The notes beneath the pieces were generated by a model. It made no database searches and was not told the origin of the DNA. It saw only the letters and a list, made by a program, of their open reading frames with translations. Made by a program: the position numbers and the translations under genes. Shown here one piece after another: positions 48,701 to 60,300 of a stretch of 64,000 nucleotides of DNA. This DNA comes from Phytoseiulus persimilis (taxonomy: Eukaryota; Arthropoda; Arachnida; Mesostigmata; Phytoseiidae): NCBI GenBank assembly GCA_037576195.1, contig CM075104.1, forward strand, positions 23,328,211-23,392,210. Reading direction: 5' to 3'. Position 1 is the stretch's first letter. Each line of letters begins with the position of its first letter.

Positions 48701-50930
48701 TCTGTGAACATTGTCGGGTCCCGATTTCACGGTCCACCACGAATTTCGTCTCCGAAAACTCATTGAATTACAGAACGATGTATCCGACCCTGAAACAGAG
48801 ACGCTCTCAAAGAGATCTTTGGTTGTGAGTGAGCTCGAAGTTGAGTTTTTCCTTCATGGCTGGATGCCCGTTGTGGAACCCCAAACGCGCTTGAGGCTAG
48901 ACGGTGACGCCGCTTAACTTCATTCCCATTTTTCATCGATTGCGAGCATGGCTCAATTCTACTAAGCGTTATTTTGTTCCCAGATGCGGCTGTCGGCGTC
49001 GTTATTCGCGCCGCTCTTCTTCTTCACAGCGGTTAACGGTGAGTCGATTCAAAATTTTTCTCCAAGGCTCATCGAACGAGTCCAACCCGTGGCTGTTTTC
49101 ACTTCAAAAAACGTCCGAATCTATCGACGACACCACGAATCCGAGGCTGCCTCGGCAACTTTTGAGCGGAGTTCCATTCTGACCACCTCATTTTTTTCTG
49201 TTATATATATTTTTTTATATTGTTATACTCGGCTCATGAACTGACAATTTCCTGAATCCACACGGACGACTGCGAGCAGAATGTCGATGCCATGAGATAT
49301 GTTTTATTTTCTAGTTTTTTCGAATGTGTGTGCTGGCCGCTAGGGTAAGTGTGATTGCAACGAGAAGGAAAAAATGCTAAGGTTCGATCCAACGCTCAGT
49401 TGTTACAGCAGCGATGTTGATGTTTGTGCGGCGCTCTTCCATTCAGCGGCCGTTTGGATTTAAAAGTAAAATGCCGTTTGCTCTAGGCTTGGCTGATCTT
49501 GCGGGCGGGCTCGCGGGCGAACACCGTAGGGATTGAGGGAGCGGGTGGTAGGTTGAGCCGCTGGGAGTTCGTGAGGTGCTCTTAGCGACCTGGAAGAGCA
49601 CATGGTGCCGCATTATCCAGTCAGTCGTCTCACAATAGAGGGGAAGACGCAACTGCTGTGACGACCGAGCTCTGACTGCGACCACCACAGCCGTTGCCGG
49701 GACGACATCCACGTGAGGGTAGTAGCTTCACTCGCTTTTTTTGACCGGGAGAAGAGGCCACGAGGAGATATCCCAGGATTGGGATATGATAGCGAATCAC
49801 AGTTGAGAGCATCAATTGTTTGCGTTGGAAAACTCCTTTGAAATTCGTTGGAATTTTAACGAAACGAAAAGATTTAGCCCTCTGTCGCGATCTTCCTGGT
49901 TCGTTGGATATCTGGTTCGTTCTCCGCCGAGAAGGGTGGGAAAAAGGACCAAAACCAGTACGCTGGAGTCGCTGCTCGTTATCTGATGTACTCGGTGACA
50001 CAAATTATCTGAATCTCCTCTCCCGCGCCCCCGTATGCCGCGGGATCCGTTTATACCAGGTTTTCGATCCGAATACATCCGATTATTGCGGTCCAAGCTA
50101 GACTTCACTGTGCCGTATAGTACTGGATTGTGGGTTCTCATTGGATCACGAAATTCCGTCGGCAATGACCTGCCAGTGGCTCCGATGTGAGCTTCTTGAA
50201 TATCCAGGGGCGGTTCGGGACGGGTTTCGGGAGCGTCTTAGGCTTTCCAAGAATGTGAGGATGGCAAATTCAGCAAGCTCCTAGAGCTCGAGGATTTTCC
50301 TATCCTGGGATAACTACTCCCATGGCCTAGCTCAGTTGCTCATCTTGAGCCCTCAAAATCCTACTCCACTGCACCCCGCACTGGGATGTTATTCTGCAGG
50401 ACGAGGAAAGCGCTACTGGCTGGTGAAGCATCGTTTGTGAAACAATGGCATGAGGGTTCAAGTTTTGACGTCTGAATTTCTGAAAATGCAATAGAAGCGA
50501 TAAGTCAATCGTAAGCGGTTGGTGGTTGACGGCCGCTTCGGCTGGACCACATCGGTAGCGATTTCGCCTTGTTGAAGTGAAGATTACGCGCCGGTCTGGC
50601 GTTTTCTTTGGGGTAAGTGAATAATGTTATCCAATGCTTCCATGGATTTATTCAGATCTGACAGGGAGAAGACGCTGAAGGATGTAAATCATTCTTTCGC
50701 GAGGAGCCGATCTTATTTGGATCGATCGATATTTGCTGTCAAAAACTCGCTGCCACACTTGAGCGTCGAACGCGGCAGTACAGGTAGTTCGTATCGACGG
50801 TCGTGAGCTACTGCTTGAAAATTTTCGGCTTTCGCGGCGTTTCTTTTTCTTCAAATATATACAATGATGGAACACATGACAACGCTTCGCTCGCATTGGT
50901 GCGCGAATCCGTCCAACAAGAGAACGGACA

Positions 50931-51040
50931 ATGACGACTACGACATCGACAACTAAGACGATGTCGGACCAGAAGACGACGTTGATGCTGGAGATGGTGA
51001 TGGCTCCGATGCTGATGCTGATCACAGCGATGCAGTCTAG
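50931..51040 (+). repeat. Degenerate trinucleotide tract (GAC/GAT/ATG)
   Basis: Words gac, gat and atg recur in register for about 110 bases. Frames across it would encode Thr/Asp/Met-rich or His/Arg-rich peptides that only reflect the repeat. Confidence 0.6.
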
Positions 51041-54000
51041 AACACGAGCAGGAGCTTGCGCGAAGACAGAGCCGCCGAAAGTGTGGCAAACAAAAAAAAG
51101 AACAAAATTAGACCGCCGTTCGCTCGCCACCCAGAGTCACGGCCCGGCGCGGCGGTTCCGCGGTGGGCGGGAACCCAGTCATCCTCTAATGAAAGCCGCC
51201 GATGGACAATGTCACTAAAAATTGAGAGAAAAATGCAACCAGTATTTTCTCCCATTTTTCCCCTTGTCGTTCCGCATTTTCCCCGTTTCGTGTCTCTCTC
51301 AAATTCTGTCGTTCCGCCCGCTGTTTCTGACGACGGCGACAGCTACAACTCGGGGCTCGTGGGATTTTGGCCAGTTGCGTGTTTGGAAAGTGATAAAAAA
51401 AATTGTTGAAAAATGAAATTTCCCACCCTGTTCAACAGCTCCGTTCCGGGTGATCATCCATCGGCTGACAAACTTCCGTGTTTCACCCAGGTTATTTTCC
51501 CACCTCCGTACACATGTGCAATATGGCCTGGTTCCACCTTTCGAGGAGGGGGCCCAGATTGGTGAAGGGGAACTCGGAGTCGTTGCGTGGATTTCTGGAA
51601 CGAGCTCGCACTCCCGCGTTCCGTCTGAGCAACTACCAGGGCAGCTGAGAATCCTGTTCTCACTTCTCGTTCGGATGCCATTATGTACATGTCACGGGTA
51701 TTGACGAGGCGAGACCGTGATCACCCCAGAGTGCGTGCTGTGGAGCAAGTTTGCGAATGAACTGTGGGAGGCCACTCTTCTCGCCCAAAGCTGCGTCGCT
51801 ATCCAAAGCCCCATTCCTTCTGACATTGTTGCAACTGTCAAAATCCGAAACTCCAGAAGCTAGTTTCTCTCGAGCAGTATTTCCGTGGCAAACAGGAGCG
51901 TCGTTTTGACGGTTCAGCCCGTGAAAGCGACCCAAAAAAATGGAGAGAAAAGAAGAAGACACGAATGTTAAATGTCCCAATCGAGAAGGGAACGATTCGG
52001 ACAAACATCGGAATCCGTGAGCGGGGGATTGGGGCCGAACCACACATTGCATCGCTTTCGGTGGTGACAAGCAAACGGTAGAAAGTTTTTTTTGACGTTT
52101 GGGACGTTTGAAAGTCAACGATTTGGGCCGAAATTGTCCTTCTCCACCTCACTCGCTCTCGATGTCCCCCTCATCAGACCCGAAGGCTGCCGCGGGCATT
52201 CGCTGAAACGTACGAATCTGTTCCTAAAAGTGAGACAAAGGAGTCGGACCTAGCGAAGCGTACAAGACCGACGTCGCCGCGCTGGCTGCGACGAGACTCC
52301 TTGACGTCAAGAGATCTGAGAAGGGAAGGGAGTGTCTGGAGGGTTCCAGGGCAGTGTCTATCCAAGATAGTCAGGGAAACGGGATGCAAAGCGGCATCCC
52401 AGACCTCCGTTTCACCGTTTTCTGTGGTCGCTGATAAGGGAATTCCCTCCGTGAGGAAGTTCAAGACATGATGAGCTGATTACGGTACTACTTTCTCTCA
52501 TATATAATGGCCTACAAATGACTTGAGAACACCCGAAGTACTTCCCAGCTATGAGCCCAAAACATGCCATATCGGATGCTGTCAGTTCCACCTTGACTTC
52601 CTCAATCCGCGTTATCACTGTTTTCGGTGATACGCTAAGAAAGTGGGGAGAGCGCATGTGCGTGATGAACGGAACAAGGCAGATAGGGCGGTAGAACATG
52701 GCAGTTACCGAAGGAGGCTCATCAGAGGTGAAGAGCATCTCTGCTGGGGTCGGCTAGCGCACGCGGGGCACCTCGAGCCCTGTATGGTGATCGCTTGAAT
52801 CAACGGTGAAAAGACTTGGCGGAACCTTCGAGAAGAGTTCAGCTCGATTTGTTTCTCACCGATCGCATACAAACCAAGATATTCGTGACCACTCTAGGAA
52901 GCTACTTGAAGCACGCACCCGAGGGAACGGAGACAGTCCACGACTTCGTTGAGTACTTGTTGTGATCATCTTGCCATCAATTGTCTGCTCAGTTTGCATC
53001 GGTGTACCTATCTTGAGACTTTCTATCGGATGGGACCGGGTTCTCACGTCGTCGATGAAGCCCAAGATCACCTCTACTGCCTCGTTCTGGATGTCTTCTC
53101 GCCTCTGTTCAATCCTGACCCTTACGACCTTCGTGATTCTCGTGGCGCCGAATTCGAATCCTGGTTTGCATGCGACCGATGACAACGACAGCCAAGTCGA
53201 GCTGAAGACACCCGCAGCTTTTTGCCCTATATGTAGCGTAAGTTCAGAGTAAAACCGGGATCAACCCGGGGAACTCTGTCAATCTGAAAATTTCGCCCAA
53301 TACCGGGAGCTTCTCTGCGTGTTTTCGAGCTGTAGGAAGGCCAACTTACCTGGAGCTGTGGGAGTCGGCTAGAAATAGAGCTAGCTCATCATGTCTTGAA
53401 CTTTGCCAGTCAGTGCGTAACGAAACTCCATCAAATCCTGTAGAATTCGAACGTTCCCGAATCGGCGGAAGGAATCGATGCACCGATACTCCATCTAGCA
53501 CCGTTTGGTCGGTCACACGACGCAAGTATGTCAACTCGTTGAGCGTATTTCGTCGGGGGAGGCGATCGGAGTTGCGGTGGTGGGCACCGATTCCGATAAA
53601 CGAGCTGAATGCGGTCAAGTTTGGTTCAAAAGGCGCCAATATATCATACAATGCGAGGGTAACAATGCGAATACGCAGCGAATGGTGACTGAGTCACTTA
53701 CAGGCTGGCTCGTTCACCTGCCGTTAGTTCGCATGACCGTTGCTAAAAGACTCCAAGAAGACAAGCAAACCAGGCGAGTTAGTTGTGCATCCGCCTCCCT
53801 CCTCACGGAGATCAAAGCACAATGCCTCGTTGGTCGTTTTTTTCTCCGTCCGTTTTCGGCTGACTTCTTGAATGAATGCATGAATACTTTTACAGTTGCC
53901 AAGTCTAACTGCGCACGCCTGTAAAGCTCTACCTGTCTGTCTGTCGCTCTGCCTCCCTGCACAGCCAACCGGATCAACGGGAGGCAGAGCACCAGGCATA

Positions 54001-54170
54001 CGAACCGAGCGCCGTTCTAACGGGCCCACAGCCGCCCAGACAACCAGCCAGACGAACGGACCCACTGAAAGAAACTCCCTGAAATGTATTCCACTGTCGT
54101 GGAAATTGGGGCTCTGTAGGCGCTTGGCCGGATGATGTGTCCAGAGGTCTCTTGGCTCTGAGGCCGTGCG

Positions 54171-54189
54171 CGCCGCCGCCGCCGCCGTC
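54171..54189 (+). repeat. GCC trinucleotide repeat
   Basis: Six near-perfect gcc units. Confidence 0.8.
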
Positions 54190-54540
54190 GATCTTCAAGA
54201 CACGAGTATTCGGCGGAAATCGATGGAAAACGCTCGGCAACAACCTCGGCGGTTTTCACTCTAGAAGTGAAGTGTCACTTAACGATTCATTGTCGCGATG
54301 CCGGAGGTGGTCTCGCTTTCCACCGTGGTCGTAGCTGTATTTAGTTACCTGCAGTTCTTCCAGTACCGTCATGCTGTCTGTCGAGCCATTTGTTGGTGTT
54401 CTGCTGGGCGTTCGTGAATGAGCGCCAGCGCCACCATGGCGCGTGCGTGCTCCTGTGTGTTTTGTAGTGGAAACAGGTGAAAGCGCTTCAGACGACATTG
54501 GCAAGAATGGAAAAAAAATCCACTGACTGACAAACCTCCA

Positions 54541-54563
54541 GACGGACTGACACGCAGTCCGTC
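54541..54563. repeat. Perfect 9-bp hairpin inside a period-4 tract
   Basis: GACGGACTG (54541-54549) is perfectly complementary to CAGTCCGTC (54555-54563) across the loop acacg. The surrounding 54520-54590 reads as actg, acgg, acac, gcag words every four bases. Confidence 0.8.
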
Positions 54564-55915
54564 AGCCAGTGAAACTGACGAACAGCTGGACGGGAAGATG
54601 GCAAGCTAGCCCAGTTTCGCCAGTTTTGTGGCTGGTTTTGCCTCCCTGTTTGCCGAGATGACAGACGCTGGCCGGCCTGAGACCCAGAGAACGAGAGCCG
54701 ATACTGGGATGATTCTGGACGCTCCACACTTGACCCCATACCTGATCCGATGGAAAGTTCTGAACCCTTCCGCAGACTGTTTGTCTATTCGTGCTTTCGC
54801 TTCTGTGCTTGATCGCTAGATAGGCGGTGTGGGAGCTGACCGCGTTCCGTCCACTACGTTTATTCATCCCTGAGGAAAGATGCGGCAGACAGATACGGCA
54901 CATGGCCGGAAAAAGGAAACAGAAGTCATATTGTCTCAAGATCGTCATTTCTGTCGTCTCCGTGCTTTCCCTCCATCATCATCATCTCGATCCTGATCAT
55001 TTGTTTCCACGAGCCATTGTGAAGGCGCAATCATTTATTTTGTCCGCTGCTCTTGGACAAGCAGCTCACGTGTCGTAGCGCGACAAGATTCTTCTACGAT
55101 ACCGCGAGTTGTGTTCTCCGACAGGATCTTCACGAGATCTTATCCGAACGATGAGCGCGATTCCCTTGCTGATCAAAACGCGTGGAGCTCTACGGGATAA
55201 TCGTATCGTCTCTGGTGAGAGTGTTCGCTGCACAGTTAAACCAGATGCGACGATCACCTGGATCATTGTTCTATTTCTCATAGTCCACCAGTGAAGATCA
55301 CTCTGCGGAACCGATTAGGAGCTTGAAGTTGGAGCTTTCTCCGGATCATGTGGAGCTGAGGCATGATCCTTCTTCATTGAAATTCCGACTTCTGCTTTCC
55401 GTTCGAGAACGGGCTATTCTCCTGGAATCCCACTGCACGCGATAAGAGTCGGCTCGGTGCTGAGAGCTTTTTGGGATCTTCCCCTTTCAAGACGGGCGGG
55501 GACAAAGACAGAGTTCTGAGACAGGCCCTGTGCGGGCGCAAGATCTTTTGAGACTTCAGTTAAGAGCGCGGAGGGCCCGCGCCGCCCGTTCTGAAGTGTC
55601 AGTGGAACGTTTATCGAGATGTGCCCCGTGAGCCGGCTGACGGACGGGCGAGCTTTCACTACGGGGAGCGGCGCTAAATTATCTCGTTGGTGTGACAGAT
55701 TCTAACCGCTGAATGAGGTTGCCGGTCAGAAGCCGCGGCATGATTCGTCACGTTCAAAGTCCTGACGCTTTAATCTGTTGATTGAGTGATTGGATCGCGC
55801 GCTTCCTCATCGGGCGGGATGGACGGCTTCGGATTGATAACTCATTTGTCTGATCAGATATGCTCGAGGCGGAATCTCGGGGAAGCCATTAGGGTGATGG
55901 AAGAGTCTCCTCTTG

Positions 55916-56200
55916 AGTGGCTGTCAGATTTCTGCTCGAGTATTTATTTACTTACTCGATAAGTTCATCGCTCGTTGATGATCGAGGCACGGTGCGCGCT
56001 CGCTAACCTGGAGACGGATGCTGTGGAGCGATCGCCCGACTTGAGAATTAATAAAGTGATGGATGGGTGGTCTGGTGGAATGCAAGCTGCGCTGCCGGTG
56101 GAGTACCAACTGTGAACAGCTTCATCATTACCACAACCGCAACAATTACAATCACCATTACAAGTGGTAACGCGGAGAACGTTTATTAATACTGCCCGCT
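55916..56200. promoter_or_regulatory. Candidate cis-regulatory module: Runx, homeodomain, NK2 and forkhead words
   Basis: Two adjoining Runx-like sites, ACCACA (56130-56135) and AACCGCA (56135-56141), stand beside caattac and accattac words and an NK2-like CAAGTGG (56161-56167). A forkhead-like tttatttac lies near 55945, and Hox-like aattaataaa near 56047 and gtttattaat near 56181. The cluster is AT-richer than its flanks and has no open frame. Confidence 0.3.
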
Positions 56201-56510
56201 GAATCCATCGCTCAGTCGCGTCCCATTCCTTCAGAGGGGGGAGTACTGGCCAGTGACGTGTGAAGTGTCATCGTGAATGACAGCGGCACATCTTTGGCCA
56301 GAAAACGCGAAGAAGGGAAGGAAACGAGTGGATGGACCACCACGATCGTAGTAAGTTCACCTCAGTCAGTGGCTGACTGGCTGCCAGGACACTTCGATGG
56401 CCGCTCGAAGAGAAAGATGACCGAAGTGCTGAAGCGGAGTTTAACGGATCCGCAGCGAGCGGGGTTTTCTGCCCTCTTTCTTCGCCTTTGTTTTTACTGC
56501 GTGGACACTG

Positions 56511-56530
56511 TCGTCGTCGTCGTCGTCGTC
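56511..56530 (+). repeat. GTC trinucleotide repeat
   Basis: Uninterrupted tcg/gtc units over 20 bases, just before the long open frame that starts at 56536. Confidence 0.85.
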
Positions 56531-56535
56531 TGTGA

Positions 56536-57363
56536 GACCGTTTCTTAGCGGAACCGACAGGAGCCATTGCTACCATATGTTGTTTGCACGGGGAAGTTCT
56601 TCCATTTCTAGGGTTTTTAGCTCTCATTTTTCTGTTTTCGCTTTTCCCCCGATTCGTCTACCCGTCAGATGATTGCCCAAAGCAGACGCCCTGGATCGAG
56701 CTAGATGCCTTTCTTTGCGAACAGCTGTGCTACCAGAACTCGAGAATTTCGATTTTATGGGCGAAATATGTTCTCCCTATTCCATCCGAACTGTCTCCCA
56801 ATGCGGAAACTGCTCCGCGGTGGGCAGTTGGATCGGGGCACGTCCGATATTCTGAGCCCAACTTGGAAACATCCGTTGGAGTCTCGGTCGTGGGAACTTC
56901 TACCGCAGAGCTCGCTGCCTCCAAGCAAACTGAACTTCTGCGCCGAGATCGGGGATCTCCTCTCGCACACATGGTGAACTTCTCTTTTCGAAGCGATCAA
57001 CTTTCGAAAAAAGCAGCGAAACTCTCTGCGCACGACCCCGGCTTACGGGCCAAAATTAAAATGGTCCAACGCAACGATGAACTTGAATCGAGAAGTGGAA
57101 GCCACGCGACCAGGGCAGCCATCCAGACAAGCGAGCGAGCACAGACGCGAGCGAACTTGAACTTCACGCCCGCGCCCGTTAAGAAAGTAAAAAATTCAAA
57201 GGAACAACATCCGTTGCTGCACTGGCCGCTGCGGCAGACAGCTATTCAGAAAAGTGTGACGCTTCCTTTTGAAACATCTAATAAAATCGTCGCTGTTTTC
57301 GACGTCGGTTTCAGCGGCTTTTTGCTCCCTGAGCGAGAGACAACCAAGTGTCCGAGCGAATAG
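56536..57363 (+). other. Long open frame without a start codon, possibly chance or a large exon
   Basis: The frame is open for about 275 codons, the longest in the gene-poor block, but its first in-frame ATG is at 56971 (130 codons remain). An acceptor-like tttcttag at 56540-56547 would allow an exon. A hydrophobic stretch LPFLGFLALIFLFSLF lies near the start, followed by Ser/Thr/Arg-rich sequence; the last third overlaps period-4 tracts (57100-57165 and 57345-57450). No family is recognised and no donor or partner exon is clear. Confidence 0.15.
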
Positions 57364-60300
57364 TCAGAACCAGCGAGGAATCAGCAAGGCAGTTCAGAGA
57401 AGCCAGGCAGGCAAGAACGCAGACCAGACAGCGACTAGGCAGAGCAGGTTTTTTTTCGTTCCGACGAGTTCGCGAACTTTGCTGGTCCGTTGGTCATCTT
57501 GGCGGCAATGTGGGAGAACCTTCTGATTGAGTTTTTTGCGTTCACTCCTCAGTCACTCTTTTCTCTGAAAGATGAAGTTCTTCTACGACGGCCGCGATCG
57601 CTCGCCCGCTAACGTGGTCTGAGCCGCATGATCGATGCTCGTGAGTGAGCGTGGAAAAAGAGCGTCGTTAAGTGGGGCAGAATTCGTCGGCGTTGAGAGA
57701 GTTTTCCGTCGCTATCTGTACCTGGAATCGGTTTCCAGCGGGTCTCGAATTTTTTCTTGAAATGAGCTCGGAGGCACGATACGCGAGCTCCGGGTCGACC
57801 CGTTTGAGCATGGATCGAGTTGTTCGATCTATCGATTTCTCACGGAAGCTAAAAAACACGGACTGAGCAACCGGAATTCTCAGCCCGGACTCGATTCGGA
57901 CATTTTGCACCGGTGACGCTATCGTGGACGCGACTCCATCAACTTGAAGCGACTAACGGGAACAGAGATGGGCCGTCCAAGTGGAGGTCTGCTTTGTCTT
58001 GATTCGGTGACCTCGTCGGAATCTATTCGTGTGGCGCGTCGTGTGCCGCGACGCCAAAAAAGAACAGAATCGAGCGCAGATTGCCTTCACTACCCTCTTT
58101 TGCGGGTGAACAACAACAAATGAATGGCGAGCAGCGGTTGATATTCACAATATCATTGTGTCATGCGTCGAGTGAGCTGAGCTGGGCGGGTTGCTCGGCA
58201 GTCCCTGTCTGGTTGCCGCGGTCGGCGTGATCCACTCCGCGACGAACGGTACCAGAGGTTGATTTGGCAGGAACACCTCCTTTCAACTGAATCAGAGAGC
58301 CTTTTGTCGTCAGAAACCGCAGGCCGATCGACAGCGAATTTTCGAGGCTGCGAAGTTGAAGAGCCACAGCCAGCCTGGAAGTGACCGTTTCGCGCCGGAA
58401 CGCTGCCGAAACAGAAGCGGGGAGCTCGAGCAGGTTGATGGGCACATACACCGAGCACAGCAAGCTTCAGGCGAAACGGCAATGATACTCGTTGAATCAC
58501 GTTGCAAACGACGTTATTCGGTTACGTATGACGATCGTAAGAGGCGATTATAGTCATCTAATCGGAACGGAATGCGATCCTCCGTAAACTACGACGTGTG
58601 TGAGTGTCCGGCTCGTCTGTGATGGCTCTCGGGGAGGAACAATACGTAGCGGGGAATGATTACAGTAGATACGTCGTCCTTTTCGTTGTTCGCGGTCTAA
58701 CCCGTGTTGTTCGGAGCTCGACTGCAAATATTTGTCGTAATTTACTGATTGAGACATCGCCGTTGATCGCCGCATGAGAAGATCGAGCTGCAACAATCGA
58801 AACGGTGCAGTACGCTCGATGAGGCTAAGGGAAGCTTCCCTCTCGGCGACGACTCGTCGTCGTCTGACAGCGGTCTTCGACAGTCACGGATGACCACTGA
58901 CTGCGACCATCGACATCAGCAGTAGCAACGGCGTCGGCTGGAATAGCTGCAGAAACAAGAGATCAAGTCCTTCGCCGGCCACGACAAATCGCCACAGTCA
59001 TTTTTGTCATTGCTCGGCTCTTCTGTTCACCCGACTTCGGGCCGTGGATTTCGCGATACCGACCCGTCGGCGAATAACGGTGCGACTAAGTAGCTACCTC
59101 ACTCGGAACTCTTCGCTTGCGAGGGACCGTTCCGCAGTCAGACGGACTTCGAATTTGCTCTACATTCGAAAGTTGTCGCCATACTGTTCAAATTCATCGA
59201 CGATTCGGGCCTTTCTTCCATGACGGCAAAATGTGAACACGGACGTGGAGAACGAAGTAGGTCTATCCCGGGCGGCCGTAGCGTAAAGGAAGAAACAAAT
59301 TACACCGCTTCGAAATGTTGTGTTATTGTTGCCATTGTCACTAGAAGAGAAAGAACTCGGTACGTTCGACTTGGTGTCCGCTCGGTATCTAACGGTCCAC
59401 CACCCTTCTCTTTGGGTGGCTTCCAATGGCTTTCTTGACGCAAACGGCACTTTGTACCGAGCGACAGTTCCTCTGTAACTGTTCAACAGACTCGTTGGGG
59501 GGATGATGAGCTCAATAGATGAATGCGAGCCTTGTCCCTATGGATCTGATTTTCTCTCGTCAGCGTCCCTTGTGCTACTATCGCGTCAGTATGGACCTGG
59601 AGCGCGAAGGTTTCGATGGTGAGCGCTCGGCTTCTAGGCTGCGTGAAACTCACCTTGTTTCAGCTTCTGACTAGCATTGGCACTCGAAACGCGGCCTCAA
59701 AAGTTTGGCGGGACACCACTTTTCCGCAACCTCGAACCAACACTCTCGCCTGGGACTCCGTTGGCTTCAGAGCTCGAGCGAGGTGTAGCTCCCTCGAGCT
59801 TCGGGACATCACCTAAATATTTAGAGTTGAGAGCATAGATTAGGCAGAACGACTGGGTCTCTCTTTCCAGATCGACTAGAGTCGTACACGTAACTCTACT
59901 TGTCATAGACGCGGGGTGTGTCAAACATTTCGCTACACAGACTTCATGTGGAAGAACTGCGCTAGGAATCACTTTTCCGTTCAGCGGAACGCTTACGACA
60001 GTTTGCAGGTCTGTCGAGCATGAATCTGGGAATCTGAAATGATGGTTTTGAGCGATTTTCGAGACGATGCCGCGGAGCCTATCGGAGAGTTTGTCGCTTT
60101 TCGCTCGTGAGACAGAGTTTCGTGTGAGATTCCTTCTCAGGAAACCCTGGGGCTCTGCCGGTGAGCCCCCGATGGCAGGCCGTTGCAGCAGACGTCGACA
60201 CAGGCACTGCTGGAACAACTCAATCGTCATCGAGTGATCGGTCGACTCACCGTAAACTCTCTCGCCCGGACGTGATTCCTATGTGACGTCCGAGCTCAGA

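Larger units (their letters stand above)
48701..55915. other. Gene-poor stretch, no supported gene
   Basis: Holds an AT-rich simple stretch at 49194-49222, a trinucleotide-periodic segment at 50931-51040 (gac/gat/gatg words), and period-4 tracts around 53928-54060 and 54520-54590. Minus-strand frames at 52174-53185 are fairly long but match nothing I recognise. Confidence 0.35.

Noticed and set aside
50330..50400. tRNA/SINE-like segment with tagctcagttg A-box and a paired GCTC/GAGC stem
   Set aside because: The loop is too long, there is no matching B-box or acceptor stem, and I saw no second copy.
52174..53185. Adjacent minus-strand frames considered as remains of a retroelement polyprotein
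   Set aside because: No reverse transcriptase, integrase or protease motif could be identified, and no terminal repeats were seen.
59697..60230. 177-codon minus-strand ATG frame
   Set aside because: Same chance argument; composition is even and there is no recognisable family.
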